64,000 bases of DNA from Streptomyces asoensis (GCF_013085465.1 NZ_CP049838.1:8494001-8558000); one strand, 5' to 3'; positions 35,038 through 43,949 are shown, counted from the stretch's first letter. The notes: generated by a model from the sequence alone, not told the origin. Made by a program: numbers and translations.

Positions 35038-35940
35038 ATGGTGAACGCCCTCGACCGCATCCGGGTCGGCTCGGCCCCCGACTCCTGGGGCGTGTGGTTC
35101 CCGGACGACCCCGGGCAGGTGCCCTGGGAGCGGTTCCTGGACGAGGTCGCCGAGGCCGGCTACTCCTGGATCGAACTCGGTCCCTACGGCTATCTGCCGA
35201 CCGACCCGGCCCGTCTCACCGACGAGGTGGCCCGGCGGGGGCTGCGGGTCTCGGCCGGGACGGTCTTCACGGGCATGCACCGCGGCCCGTCGATCTGGGA
35301 GTCCACCTGGGCGCACGTGAGCCAAGTGGCCGCGCTCACCCAGGCGATGGGCGCACGGCACCTCGTCGTCATCCCGTCCTTCTGGCGGGACGACAAGACG
35401 GCCGAGATCCTGGAGCCGCCGGAGCTGACGGGCGAACAGTGGGCCCATCTCACCAAGGGCATGGAGCGGCTGGGCCACGAGGTGAAGGAGACGTACGGCC
35501 TGGACCTCGTCGTCCATCCGCACGCCGACACGCACATCGACACCGAGGACCACGTCGAGCGCTTCCTGGACTCCACCGACGGCGAACTGGTCAACCTCTG
35601 CCTGGACACCGGTCACTACGCCTACTGCGGTGGCGACAGCGTCGAGCTGATCGAGGGCTACGGCGAACGCATCGGCTACCTCCACCTCAAGCAGGTCGAC
35701 CCGGCGGTCCTCGCCGACGTGGTCAAGAACGAGGTGCCGTTCGGCCCGGCCGTGCAGCGCGGGGTGATGTGCGAACCACCTTCCGGTGTACCGGAGTTGG
35801 AGCCGATCCTGATCGCGGCGCAGCGGCTCGGCGTCGAGCTGTTCGCGATCGTGGAGCAGGACATGTACCCGTGCGAGCCGGACCGGCCGTTGCCCATCGC
35901 GGTGCGCACCCGGAAGTTCCTGCGCTCCTGCGGGGCCTGA
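35038..35940 (+). CDS. IolE-like sugar-phosphate isomerase/epimerase (probable inosose dehydratase type)
   Basis: A 300-residue TIM-barrel protein of the AP-endonuclease 2/IolE family. It opens IRVGSAPDSWGVWFPDDPGQ, which is very close to the start of myo-inosose-2 dehydratase. Metal-site candidates are Glu in YSWIELGPYG, His in VVHPHADTHI, Asp/His in CLDTGHYAYCGGD and the late Glu in FAIVEQDMYP. Position after the importer and near two Gfo/Idh dehydrogenases supports a role in inositol or related polyol breakdown. Its own step could also be an isomerisation of a keto-inositol. Confidence 0.88.
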   Translation: MVNALDRIRVGSAPDSWGVWFPDDPGQVPWERFLDEVAEAGYSWIELGPYGYLPTDPARLTDEVARRGLRVSAGTVFTGMHRGPSIWESTWAHVSQVAALTQAMGARHLVVIPSFWRDDKTAEILEPPELTGEQWAHLTKGMERLGHEVKETYGLDLVVHPHADTHIDTEDHVERFLDSTDGELVNLCLDTGHYAYCGGDSVELIEGYGERIGYLHLKQVDPAVLADVVKNEVPFGPAVQRGVMCEPPSGVPELEPILIAAQRLGVELFAIVEQDMYPCEPDRPLPIAVRTRKFLRSCGA

Positions 35941-36094
35941 ACCGGGGACCGGGTCACCAGGCGCGTCGCGCCGTCGCCGACAGGCGGCGGCGCGCCCGCG
36001 CTCTTATGGTGGTGGTGATGGGCCGCATGCGGCCCGTGCCCCCTGGTGCGGCTGTGGCCTGCGGCGGAAAACCTCCTCATACGGGAGCGAGCCC

Positions 36095-37348
36095 ATGACA
36101 CACCCGTGTATTCGACTGCGCAGGGGGATCGTCGTCGCCGCCACGGTGGGGGCGCTGGTGGTGCCGACCGCGGGCGGGGCGGCGATGGCCATGCCGCCCT
36201 CGGCCGCCACGGCCGCGACCGGCACCGAACCACCTTCGCCGTCCTCGTCCGGGGACGGCGTCGTCGAACTCACCCCGGCCGTACGCCAGCAGGTCGACGA
36301 CGCCGTACAGAAGGTCATGAAGCAGGCGAGCATCCCCGGCGTGTCCGTCGGCATCTGGACGCCCGGCAAGGGCGAGTACGTGAAGTCCTTCGGCGTCGCC
36401 GACAAGAGCACGGGCCGGGAGATGGACCCCGGCCTCTACATGCGCATCGGCAGCGAGACCAAGACGTTCACCGTCACCGCGGTCCTCCAGCTGGTCGACG
36501 AGGGGAAGATCGGCCTCGACGACACCATCGGCGAGTACATCGACGGCGTACCGAACGGCGACAAGATCACCCTGCGTCAGCTGGCCGGGATGCGCAGCGG
36601 ACTGTTCAACTACTCGGCGGACGAGGACTTCTTCAAGGCGCTGACCTCCGATCCGCAGCGGCCGTTCACCCCGCAGCAGCTGCTCGACTACGCGTTCAAG
36701 CACCCCGTGCTGTTCCCGCCGGGTGAGCAGTTCTACTACTGCAACACCAACCTGATTCTGCTCGGCCTGGTCGTCGAGCAGATGAGCGGGCAGCATCTCA
36801 ACGACTACATCCAGGACCACATCCTGGACCCGGCAGACCTGGACCACACCCTGTTCCCGACCGGCAACGAGTTCCCGACCCCGCACTCCCAGGGCTACAC
36901 GAACCAGACCGCGACCGGGAAGGTCGAGGACTCCGCCGACTGGAACCCGTCCTGGGGCTGGGCGGCCGGCGCGATGATCTCCCAGCTGGAGGACCTGCGG
37001 GTCTGGGCACGCACCGTGGCCACGGGCGTGCTGCCCGACGGCGAGCGGATGGTCGGCCCCGCCACCCAGAAGCAGCGCCTGATCACCCCGCCGACCCCCA
37101 TTCCGGGTGCCGGCTACGGTCTCGGCATCTTCAATGTGCAGGGCTGGATCGGCCACAACGGCTCGCTGCCCGGCTACGAGTCCCTGACCATCTATCTGCC
37201 GTCGGCCCGGACGACCCTCGTCGTCGTGCTCAACACCGACATCAACTACAAGAACGAGGAGCCCAGCACCCTGTTCGGCGACGCGATCACCACGATCATC
37301 TCCCCGGACCACGTCTTCAACCTGCCGGCGGAACCAGCGGCGAGGTGA
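36095..37348 (+). CDS. Secreted serine hydrolase (class C beta-lactamase / D-Ala-D-Ala carboxypeptidase family)
   Basis: A 417-residue exported protein. The first about 42 residues form a signal peptide with a hydrophobic core after CIRLRR. The three active-site motifs of the family are intact: Ser120-E-T-Lys123, Tyr215-C-Asn217, and His354-N-Gly356. The nearest relatives are Streptomyces R61-type D-alanyl-D-alanine carboxypeptidases and beta-lactamase-like esterases. It has no obvious link with the sugar genes on both sides and may have been inserted among them. The upstream 154 bases contain the perfect palindrome GGGCCGCATGCGGCCC (36019-36034) and a possible TTATGGT -10. Confidence 0.93.
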   Translation: MTHPCIRLRRGIVVAATVGALVVPTAGGAAMAMPPSAATAATGTEPPSPSSSGDGVVELTPAVRQQVDDAVQKVMKQASIPGVSVGIWTPGKGEYVKSFGVADKSTGREMDPGLYMRIGSETKTFTVTAVLQLVDEGKIGLDDTIGEYIDGVPNGDKITLRQLAGMRSGLFNYSADEDFFKALTSDPQRPFTPQQLLDYAFKHPVLFPPGEQFYYCNTNLILLGLVVEQMSGQHLNDYIQDHILDPADLDHTLFPTGNEFPTPHSQGYTNQTATGKVEDSADWNPSWGWAAGAMISQLEDLRVWARTVATGVLPDGERMVGPATQKQRLITPPTPIPGAGYGLGIFNVQGWIGHNGSLPGYESLTIYLPSARTTLVVVLNTDINYKNEEPSTLFGDAITTIISPDHVFNLPAEPAAR

Positions 37349-37399
37349 GGACGTTCAGACAGGTACCAGGTGTGTGCAGTCGAGGACGGGGAGGGTGAG

Positions 37400-37573
37400 A
37401 TGCAGGAGGAAGAGCAGGCCGGCACCGCGGAGGTCCGGCGCCAGGACCGGTTCGGCGCGCTGCCCGAGCGAGTGCGCCCGCAGGACATGGTCGAGGAGCG
37501 GCCGGCCACCCCGCGTGACCCGGACCGGGACGCCTACGACCCGGACGAGTTCGCGGTCCGCTACGGCCTGTGA
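37400..37573 (+). CDS. Small conserved Streptomyces protein
   Basis: A 57-residue acidic protein, rich in Glu and Arg, ending DPDRDAYDPDEFAVRYGL. Similar short proteins with ERPATPRDPDRDAYDPD are frequent in Streptomyces; no function is known to me. ATG 37400 is preceded by the good RBS GGGAGG; an upstream GTG at 37370 is in frame but weaker. It follows the serine hydrolase by 51 bases and may be cotranscribed. A strong bidirectional terminator closes it. Confidence 0.75.
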   Translation: MQEEEQAGTAEVRRQDRFGALPERVRPQDMVEERPATPRDPDRDAYDPDEFAVRYGL

Positions 37574-37577
37574 GCAG

Positions 37578-37618
37578 GTGAGGGCGGCCGGGGAACACCT
37601 CTCCCCGGCCGCCCTCAC
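37578..37618. terminator. Strong 17-bp perfect hairpin, bidirectional terminator
   Basis: GTGAGGGCGGCCGGGGA (37578-37594) and its exact complement (37602-37618) enclose a seven-base loop, ACACCTC. It lies between two converging genes, so it can stop transcription from both. No T-run is present, as is common in Streptomyces. Confidence 0.85.
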
Positions 37619-37643
37619 ACGCGGGACGCGTCAGGCCGCAGAC

Positions 37644-38648
37644 TCAGGAGCCGCGGACCTCCGCGATCGTCACCGGCCGGTGCTCGTGCAGGGACAGCGT
37701 GCACGCCTCCGCGATCCAGCCCGCCTCCAGGGCGTCCTCGATCGTGCAGGGCGAGGTACGGGTGCCGGCCACGACCTCGGTGAACGCGGTGAGTTCGGCG
37801 CGGTAGGCGGCGGTGAAGCGGTCCATGAAGAAGTCGTGCGGGGTACCGGCCGGGAAGGTGACCCCGGGCTCCACCGACCGCAGCGGCAGCTTGTCCTCCA
37901 GTCCGACGGCGATGGAGTCCGTGAAGCCGTGGATCTCCATCCGGACGTCGTAACCCCGGGCGTTGTGACGGGAGTTGGAGACCACCGCGATCGTGCCGTC
38001 GTCGAGGGTGAGGATCGCGCCGGTGGTGTCGGCGTCGCCCGCCGCCTTGATGTAGTCGGCGCCCCGGTTGCCGCCCACCGCGTACACCTCCGTCACCTCG
38101 CGGCCGGTGACCCAGCGGATGATGTCGAAGTCGTGCACGGAACAGTCACGGAAGATGCCCCCGGAGGCGGCGACGTACGCGGCCGGCGGCGGGGCCGGGT
38201 CGAGCGTGGTCGAGCGGACCGTGTGCAGCTTGCCCAGCTCGCCCGCCGTCACGGCCGCCCGCGCGGCGACGAAGCCCGCGTCGAAGCGGCGGTTGTAGCC
38301 GATCTGGATGGGGACGGCACTGCCCCGGACGGCCTCGAGCACCTCGACGCCCTCGCTCATGGTCCTGGCGACGGGCTTCTCGCAGAAGACCGGGATGCCC
38401 GCCTCGACGGCGGCCAGGATCAGGCCCGGGTGGGCGTCCGTCGCCGCCGCGACCACGACACCGTCCACCCCGGCGGCCAGCACGGCCTCGGGGGAGTCCG
38501 CGACCTCGGCGCCGAACCGCTCGGCGGCGTTCTTGGCGGCCTCCGCGAACGGGTCGGCCACGACGAGCGACGCGACGGCGTCGAGTCCGGAGAGGGTTTC
38601 GGCGTGGAAGGCGCCGATGCGGCCGAGGCCGAGGATTCCGATGCGCAT
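37644..38648 (-). CDS. Gfo/Idh/MocA oxidoreductase, inositol 2-dehydrogenase-like
   Basis: A 334-residue NAD(P)-dependent dehydrogenase of the Gfo/Idh/MocA family. The Rossmann start is IGILGLGRIGAFHAETL; the conserved Glu-Lys-Pro is in VFCEKPVAR (about residue 95). The catalytic-side HDFDIIRWVTG segment is at about residue 172. The order and length resemble myo-inositol 2-dehydrogenase (IolG). It probably feeds the IolE-like enzyme encoded on the other strand. Confidence 0.9.
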   Translation of the reverse strand: MRIGILGLGRIGAFHAETLSGLDAVASLVVADPFAEAAKNAAERFGAEVADSPEAVLAAGVDGVVVAAATDAHPGLILAAVEAGIPVFCEKPVARTMSEGVEVLEAVRGSAVPIQIGYNRRFDAGFVAARAAVTAGELGKLHTVRSTTLDPAPPPAAYVAASGGIFRDCSVHDFDIIRWVTGREVTEVYAVGGNRGADYIKAAGDADTTGAILTLDDGTIAVVSNSRHNARGYDVRMEIHGFTDSIAVGLEDKLPLRSVEPGVTFPAGTPHDFFMDRFTAAYRAELTAFTEVVAGTRTSPCTIEDALEAGWIAEACTLSLHEHRPVTIAEVRGS

Positions 38649-38693
38649 GCGCTCCGCTGCTTTCCTGGTGGTGGGTGGTTGCTGTCTGTCGCT

Positions 38694-38755
38694 GGGGCTC
38701 TGCCCCAGGCCCCGTCGCCCTTCGGGCTCGTCCTCAATCGCCGGACGGGCTCAAA
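38694..38755. repeat. Streptomyces interspersed repeat (CTCAATCGCCGGACGGGCT type)
   Basis: GGGGCTCTGCCCC, then CCCTTCGGG, then TCCTCAATCGCCGGACGGGCT form a compact, self-pairing intergenic block between two genes. I recognise this block as a recurring element in many Streptomyces intergenic regions, though I cannot count it here. It may fold into hairpins and act as terminator. Confidence 0.6.
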
Positions 38756-38791
38756 ACGCGGGCTCCAGATGCCTGGGTGGGGTTGATGTGT

Positions 38792-39568
38792 TCAGTCCAG
38801 GCCGCCCAGGACGTTCTGGTCCCAGTCGATCACTGATCCGGTGACCACGCCCGACCGCTCGGACAGCAGGAACACCACGAAGTCGGCGATCTCGTCCGGC
38901 TGGCCCAGCTTGCCCATCGGCAGTCGTGCGGCGGCCTGCTCGCGCCAGTCGTCCCCGGCGTCGTGGAAGGCCTTCTGCGTCGCGTCCTCGCCCTCCGTGG
39001 CCGTCCAGCCGATGTTGAGGCCGTTGATCCGGACCCGGTCGAAGCGGTGCGCGTGCGCCGCGTTGCGGGTCAGGCCGACCAGGCCGGCCTTCGCGGCGAC
39101 GTACGGCGCGAGAAACGGCTGACCGCCGTGGGCCGAAGAGGTGATGATGTTGACGACCGTGCCGGACGCCTCGCGGGCCAGCATGTCCGCGACGGCCGCC
39201 TGCATGGCGAAGAACGGCGCCTTGAGGTTGATCGCGATGTGCTGGTCGAACAGCTCGGGCGTGGTGTCGAGCAGCGTGCCCCGGGAGGTCAGCCCCGCCG
39301 AGTTCACCAGGCAGTCGACGCGGCCGTAGGAGGCCACCGTCTCGGCCACCGCCCCCTTCGCCTGCCCGGCGTCGGAGAGGTCGGCCCGGACGAAGAGCGC
39401 CTTGCCGCCCGCGGCGGTCAGCTCCGCCACCAGCGCCTCGCCCGGCTCCGGCCGCCGCCCGGTGACGGCGACCAGGGCGCCCTCGCGGACCGCGGCCCGT
39501 GCGATGGCCGCGCCGACGCCCTGGCTTCCGCCGTTGACGAGGACGACCTTGTCGTCGAGAAGTCCCAT
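38792..39568 (-). CDS. SDR-family oxidoreductase
   Basis: A 258-residue short-chain dehydrogenase. NAD(P)-binding is in VNGGSQGVGAAIARA (about residues 11-25), then VNSAGLTSRGT. The catalytic Ser is in TSSAHGG and Tyr-x3-Lys in YVAAKAG. Members of this type reduce or oxidise ketoses, inositol or cyclic polyols. AAAGGA lies before ATG 39568. It follows the phytanoyl-CoA-type dioxygenase gene by 15 bases and is part of the same unit. Confidence 0.92.
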   Translation of the reverse strand: MGLLDDKVVLVNGGSQGVGAAIARAAVREGALVAVTGRRPEPGEALVAELTAAGGKALFVRADLSDAGQAKGAVAETVASYGRVDCLVNSAGLTSRGTLLDTTPELFDQHIAINLKAPFFAMQAAVADMLAREASGTVVNIITSSAHGGQPFLAPYVAAKAGLVGLTRNAAHAHRFDRVRINGLNIGWTATEGEDATQKAFHDAGDDWREQAAARLPMGKLGQPDEIADFVVFLLSERSGVVTGSVIDWDQNVLGGLD

Positions 39569-39583
39569 GGAGGGGAGGTCCTT

Positions 39584-40750
39584 TCAGCTCGTGCGCCGCA
39601 TGGCGCCGGCCCGCAGCTCGTCCCGGAGTGCCTGCGGGGTCCACTCCTCGTGCAGCGCCCGCCGTACGACGTCCGCCTGCGCGGGCGGGGCGAGGCCGTC
39701 GACGGGCGGGTCGCTGTCGAGGTTGGTGGGGAAGGGGTAGCCCTCGGCGCTCGCGGCGACGACACGCTCCAGCCACTCCTCGCCCACGCCCTGCGCCCGG
39801 CGCTTCAGCAGCACGGGGTAGACCGCGTTCGCCACCGCCTCCCGGTCCACGGTCTCCATCGCGCGCCCGAAGGCCGAGGACACCTGGAGCAGGTTGGCCG
39901 TCCGGCGGACGCCGGTGGTGCGGTTGGTGCCGGCGGCGTGGAAGACGGCCGGGTTGAAGAACGCGGCGTCGCCCTTCGCCAGCGGCAGTTGGACCCGGTG
40001 CTTCTCGAAGTACTCCTGGAACTCGGGCCGTCGCCACGCCAGGTAGCCGGGCTCGTACGTCTGCGAGTACGGCAGGTACAGCGTGGGCCCGGACTCCACG
40101 GGCATGTCGCAGTGCGCGACCGCGCCCTGGAGCGTGAGCACGGGGGAGAGCCGGTGGACGTGCGCCGGGTACGCGGCGGCCCTCTCGTCGGAGAGGAAAC
40201 CGAGGTGGTAGTCGCGGTGCACGCGCTGTGCCTGGCCGCCCGGGTTGACCACGTTGACCTGGGACGTCATCTGGTAGCCCGGGCCGAGCCAGGCCCGCGA
40301 GACCAGCGCGAGGATGTCGTTGGCGTAGTAGTCGGCGAACGCCTCCGGGTCACGCAGGGCGGCCTTCTCCAGGGCGTTCCAGACGCGGTCGTTGGCGCCG
40401 GGCCTCGCGAAGTGGTCACCGGCGCTCGCGCCCGAGGCGTGCTGCTCGGCGATGAGCGCGTCGAAGACGGCGGTGGCCCGGTCGACGACCGTCGGATCGG
40501 GGAAGGCGTCCCGGAAGACGACGACTCCGGGGCCGTCGCTCAGGGCCCGCACCAGCTCGGCGCGGACCGCGCGGCCGGTTCCGGGGGCCCGCAGGCGCTC
40601 ACTGTCGTAGACGAGGACGTTCCCCTGCACCGCCGAGGCGTGCGGGAAGTCGGCGAGGTCGGTGGTGCGCTCGACGAGCGGGCGGAAGGTGCCGAGGTCG
40701 CAGTCCTGCTCGGTCAGCCAGGTGTGGCCTCGCTCGGAGGTGAAGGACAT
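39584..40750 (-). CDS. Phytanoyl-CoA dioxygenase (PhyH)-family protein
   Basis: A 388-residue non-haem iron, 2-oxoglutarate-dependent oxygenase-like protein. The probable iron ligands are His-x-Asp in QRVHRDYHLGF (about residue 175) and the distal His in VFHAAGTNRT, followed by Arg for 2-oxoglutarate. The family hydroxylates or cleaves small hydrophobic, amino-acid or sugar-like substrates. The start is ATG 40750. It is the first gene of the leftward unit that includes the SDR, opposite a LacI gene with an operator-rich gap. The substrate is unknown. Confidence 0.88.
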   Translation of the reverse strand: MSFTSERGHTWLTEQDCDLGTFRPLVERTTDLADFPHASAVQGNVLVYDSERLRAPGTGRAVRAELVRALSDGPGVVVFRDAFPDPTVVDRATAVFDALIAEQHASGASAGDHFARPGANDRVWNALEKAALRDPEAFADYYANDILALVSRAWLGPGYQMTSQVNVVNPGGQAQRVHRDYHLGFLSDERAAAYPAHVHRLSPVLTLQGAVAHCDMPVESGPTLYLPYSQTYEPGYLAWRRPEFQEYFEKHRVQLPLAKGDAAFFNPAVFHAAGTNRTTGVRRTANLLQVSSAFGRAMETVDREAVANAVYPVLLKRRAQGVGEEWLERVVAASAEGYPFPTNLDSDPPVDGLAPPAQADVVRRALHEEWTPQALRDELRAGAMRRTS

Positions 40751-40768
40751 CGTCGTCCCTTCGATGGC

Positions 40769-40804
40769 AATGGCGGCTCAGTGCTGCCATTCTTGTCATG
40801 ACAA
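40769..40804. promoter_or_regulatory. Two dyads in the divergent PhyH/LacI region
   Basis: TTGTCATGACAA (40793-40804) is a perfect 12-bp palindrome. Beside it AATGGCGGC (40769-40777) and GCTGCCATT (40783-40791) form an inverted repeat with one mismatch. Both lie between the divergent starts, 40750 and 40869. LacI-type regulators bind such sites, so the divergent LacI protein is the obvious candidate for both directions. Confidence 0.6.
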
Positions 40805-40868
40805 ACCCGTCGAACAACCAGCAGGTGGCCATCAAAAACCCCTCAAGCAGATCCCCTGGGAGCGTTCC

Positions 40869-41903
40869 GTGGGCCACCCCTTCCCCATCCGGGAGATCGC
40901 ACGTCAGGCGGGTCTGAGCGAGGCCACCGTCGACCGGGTGCTCAACGGCAGGGGAGGGGTGCGGGAGTCCACCGTGCAGGAGGTCCAGCGGGCCATCGCC
41001 GATCTGGACCGCCAGCGCACCCAGGTCAGGCTCGTCGGGCGCACCTTCATGGTCGACATCGTGATGCAGGCGCCGGAACGGTTCAGCACCGCCGTCCGGG
41101 CCGCCCTGGAGGCCGAGCTGCCGTCCCTGCACCCGGCCGTGCTGCGCTCCCGCTTCCACTTCCGGGAGACCGGACCGGTCCAGGAGCAGGTCGCCACCCT
41201 CGACCGGATAGCCCGGCGCGGCTCGCAGGGGGTCATCCTCAAGGCGCCGGACGTCCCCGAGATCAATGCCGCAGTCGGCCGGCTGGTCGCCGCCGGGATC
41301 CCGGTCGTCACCCTGGTCACGGATCTGCCGGCCAGCGCCCGCCTCGCCTACGTCGGTATCGACGACCGGGCCGCCGGCGCCACCGCCGCCTACCTCATGG
41401 GCCAGTGGCTCGGCGACCGCCCGGGCAATGTGCTCACCAGCCTGAGCAGCGGCTTCTTCCGCAACGAGGAGGAGCGCGAGATGGGTTTCCGCAGTGTGAT
41501 GCGGGCCCGCCATCCCGAGCGCACGCTGGTCGAGATCGCCGAGGGGCAGGGGCTGGACGCCACGCAGTACGAGCTCGTCCGGGCCGCGCTGGAACGCGAC
41601 CCGGACATCCACGCCGTCTACTCCATCGGCGGCGGCAACGACGCCACCCTGCGCGCCTTCGCCGACCTCGGCCGTGAGTGCGCCGTGTTCGTCGCGCACG
41701 ACCTCGACCACGACAACACCCGGCTGCTGCGCGGGCACCGGCTGTCCGCCGTCCTCCACCACGACCTGCGCCACGACGTGCGCGAGGCCTGCCACACCGT
41801 GATGCGGGCGCACGGCGCGCTGCCGCCGGCCGGTCCCACGCTGCCGTCGGCGATCCAGGTGGTCACCCCGTACAACATGCCGCCCCCGCCTGCGGCCGGC
41901 TGA
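40869..41903 (+). CDS. LacI-family transcriptional regulator
   Basis: A 344-residue LacI/PurR-type regulator. The DNA-binding part is at about residues 3-50: IREIARQAGLSEATVDRVLN. The rest is a periplasmic-binding-like sugar domain with AYVGIDDRAAGATAAYLMG and YSIGGGNDATLRAF. GTG 40869 follows GGGAG by seven bases. It is divergent from the PhyH-SDR unit and probably represses it. The hairpin at 41882-41923 holds its stop codon. Confidence 0.93.
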   Translation: MGHPFPIREIARQAGLSEATVDRVLNGRGGVRESTVQEVQRAIADLDRQRTQVRLVGRTFMVDIVMQAPERFSTAVRAALEAELPSLHPAVLRSRFHFRETGPVQEQVATLDRIARRGSQGVILKAPDVPEINAAVGRLVAAGIPVVTLVTDLPASARLAYVGIDDRAAGATAAYLMGQWLGDRPGNVLTSLSSGFFRNEEEREMGFRSVMRARHPERTLVEIAEGQGLDATQYELVRAALERDPDIHAVYSIGGGNDATLRAFADLGRECAVFVAHDLDHDNTRLLRGHRLSAVLHHDLRHDVREACHTVMRAHGALPPAGPTLPSAIQVVTPYNMPPPPAAG

Positions 41904-41923
41904 CACCGGCCGCAGGCGGGGGC
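41882..41923. terminator. 18-bp perfect hairpin overlapping the LacI stop codon
   Basis: GCCCCCGCCTGCGGCCGG (41882-41899) pairs completely with its complement (41906-41923). The six-base loop CTGACA includes the TGA stop of the LacI gene. It lies between converging genes and is likely a terminator for both; the stem also encodes the last residues of LacI. Confidence 0.8.
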
Positions 41924-41965
41924 GGGGGCGGGGGCTGGGGCTGGGGCGCGGGCTTCGCGGGCCGC

Positions 41966-42634
41966 TCAGTGCCGCAGTGCCGGAGTCCCGGCCGCCGGGG
42001 CGAGGCGCGCCGCGCTGCGGTACGTGCAGACGCCCAGGGCCAGCAGCCAGTAGCTGAGGACGGCGCCCATCAGGGCGGTCGTTCCCCAGCCGTTCGCCGC
42101 GTAGAAGAACGCGGGGTCGTTGCCGAAGAACAGCGACGGCACGAAGGCCAGGTTGATCCCGGCCAGGACGTACGCCGAGCGGCCGGTCCAGCGCGGCAGC
42201 AGACGGGTGCGGGTGACGGCGTGGCCGAGCGCGGTCAGGAAGAGCGCCAGCATCAGACGGGAGATCGACCCGTAGAGGATGTAGGTGCCACTGACGTCGA
42301 TGGTCGGGTCGATCGGGTGGTCGACGGCGATGACCGCGCCGGCCTCGAGGCCCATCGAGACCAGGGTGACCGTGGCGTAGACGAGGCCCGCGGCGAAGGC
42401 GATCGAGCCGACCCACCTGCTTTCCGGGGCGACGCGTTCGACCAGCTCCCGGAACGCCGTCACGAACACGACCAGGGAGGCGAGTGCGACGATCCCGACG
42501 AGCAGCCGGGACAGCACGTTGGCGTCCGGCGGCGGGCCCGAGTAGAGGAAGTACAGCGGCACTTGGACGATGAGGGCGAGCGCGGCGACGACGGCGGCGA
42601 GGCCGGTCAGGCGACGGGCGACGGCTTCGGACAT
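41966..42634 (-). CDS. DUF4386-family membrane protein
   Basis: A 222-residue integral membrane protein with six or seven hydrophobic segments, resembling the DUF4386 family of unknown function. The start LTGLAAVVAALALIVQVPLYF, the loop SRLLVGIVALASLVVFV and the late LFFGNDPAFFYAANGW are the clearest parts. ATG 42634 follows a G-rich RBS; an upstream in-frame start exists but would add an unconserved leader. No relation to its neighbours is seen. Confidence 0.82.
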   Translation of the reverse strand: MSEAVARRLTGLAAVVAALALIVQVPLYFLYSGPPPDANVLSRLLVGIVALASLVVFVTAFRELVERVAPESRWVGSIAFAAGLVYATVTLVSMGLEAGAVIAVDHPIDPTIDVSGTYILYGSISRLMLALFLTALGHAVTRTRLLPRWTGRSAYVLAGINLAFVPSLFFGNDPAFFYAANGWGTTALMGAVLSYWLLALGVCTYRSAARLAPAAGTPALRH

Positions 42635-42782
42635 GGGGATCCCCCGAGTTCTCCGTGTGGCGGGTTCGGTGCCGGCGGCCGCGTGCTCGTGCACGTGCTC
42701 GCCGACACCTGAAGCCTGCCGTTCCCGGGGCGCGCGGTCGCTGGGCCTGAGAACCGGATCGGGGGTGGTCCTGTCGCCACCC

Positions 42783-43949
42783 CTACGGGTGCACCTCCAC
42801 CCAGGAGCCGCTCTCCGCGGAGCGGGTCATCGCCTCCAGCACGGTCGCGCTGTGCACCGCGTCCGCGAGTGTCGCCCCGTAGGGAGTGCCCTCGGCGACC
42901 GAGCGCAGGAAGCGGTAGGCCTCCACCACCTTCAGGTCGTCGTACCCCATGGCGTTCGCCGCGCCCGGCTGGAAGGCGGCGAACTCGCCGTCGCCCGGGC
43001 CGACGTACACCGTGCTGACGGGCTGGTCCTGATACGTGGTGCCGCGGCTGACGCCGAGCTCGTTCATCCGCCGGAAGTCCCAGAACACGGCGCCCTTGGT
43101 GCCGTGCACCTCGAAGCCGTAGTTGTTCTGCTCGCCGACGGAGACCCGGCAGGCCTCCAGCACGCCCCGGGCGCCGGAGGCGAAGCGCAGCAGGCAGTTG
43201 ACGTAGTCCTCGTTCTCGACCGGGCCGAGTTCACCGCCGACGGCAAGGCTGTGGCCGGCCGTCGCTCCCGTCGGGCGGGCCCGCTCGGGGACGAAGACCG
43301 CCGTGTCGGCCGTCAGGGACGTGATGTCGCCGAGCAGGAAACGGGCCAGGTCGACGCCGTGCGAGGCCAGGTCGCCCAGCACGCCGCTGCCGCCCCGCTC
43401 CCGCTCGTACCGCCAGGTCAGGGCGCCGTCGGGGTGGGCCGCGTAGTCGCTGAAGAGGCGGATGCGGACGTGGGTGACCGTGCCGAGCTCACCCGAGGCG
43501 ATCAGGTCGCGGGCGGCTTCCACGGCGGGCGCGTTGCGGTAGTTGAAGCCGACCGCGCCCTGCACGCCCGCCTTGGCCACCGCGTCCGCCACCGCCCGGG
43601 CGTCCTGGGGAGCGAGGCCCACCGGCTTCTCGATCCAGATGTGCTTGCCGGCCTCGGCCATCGCGACACCGATCTCGCGGTGCAGGAAGTTCGGCGCGGT
43701 GATGCTGACGGCCCGCACGCGCGGGTCGGCGGCCACCTCGCGCCAGTCCCGCGTGGCGGAGGCGAAGCCGAACTGCTCCGCGGCCTCGTCGGCCCGGCCG
43801 GGCACCTCCTCGGCGACGGCCACCAGCTCCGGCCGCAGGGCCAGCCGCGGGTAGTGGTGCCGTACGCGCGCGTACGCCTGGGTGTGCACCCGGCCCATCC
43901 AGCCGAACCCGACGACGGCCACTCCCAGTGCATCCACCATGGCAGTCAC
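42783..43949 (-). CDS. Gfo/Idh/MocA oxidoreductase, second copy
   Basis: A 388-residue member of the Gfo/Idh/MocA family. The Rossmann start is VAVVGFGWMGRVHTQAY, the Glu-Lys-Pro is in IWIEKPVGLAPQD (about residue 105) and SHGVDLARFLLGD holds the probable catalytic site. It is longer than the other copy at 37644-38648 and not closely alike, so it probably acts on a different cyclic polyol or sugar. GTG 43949 is chosen because AAGGAAGG lies five to six bases upstream; ATG 43940 is in frame. It is divergent from a LacI gene. Confidence 0.9.
   Translation of the reverse strand: MTAMVDALGVAVVGFGWMGRVHTQAYARVRHHYPRLALRPELVAVAEEVPGRADEAAEQFGFASATRDWREVAADPRVRAVSITAPNFLHREIGVAMAEAGKHIWIEKPVGLAPQDARAVADAVAKAGVQGAVGFNYRNAPAVEAARDLIASGELGTVTHVRIRLFSDYAAHPDGALTWRYERERGGSGVLGDLASHGVDLARFLLGDITSLTADTAVFVPERARPTGATAGHSLAVGGELGPVENEDYVNCLLRFASGARGVLEACRVSVGEQNNYGFEVHGTKGAVFWDFRRMNELGVSRGTTYQDQPVSTVYVGPGDGEFAAFQPGAANAMGYDDLKVVEAYRFLRSVAEGTPYGATLADAVHSATVLEAMTRSAESGSWVEVHP

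Noticed and set aside
36019..36034. Palindrome GGGCCGCATGCGGCCC before the serine hydrolase as operator
   Set aside because: It is perfect but consists of GC-rich restriction-site-like sequence common by chance here, and no regulator is adjacent; kept only as a remark.
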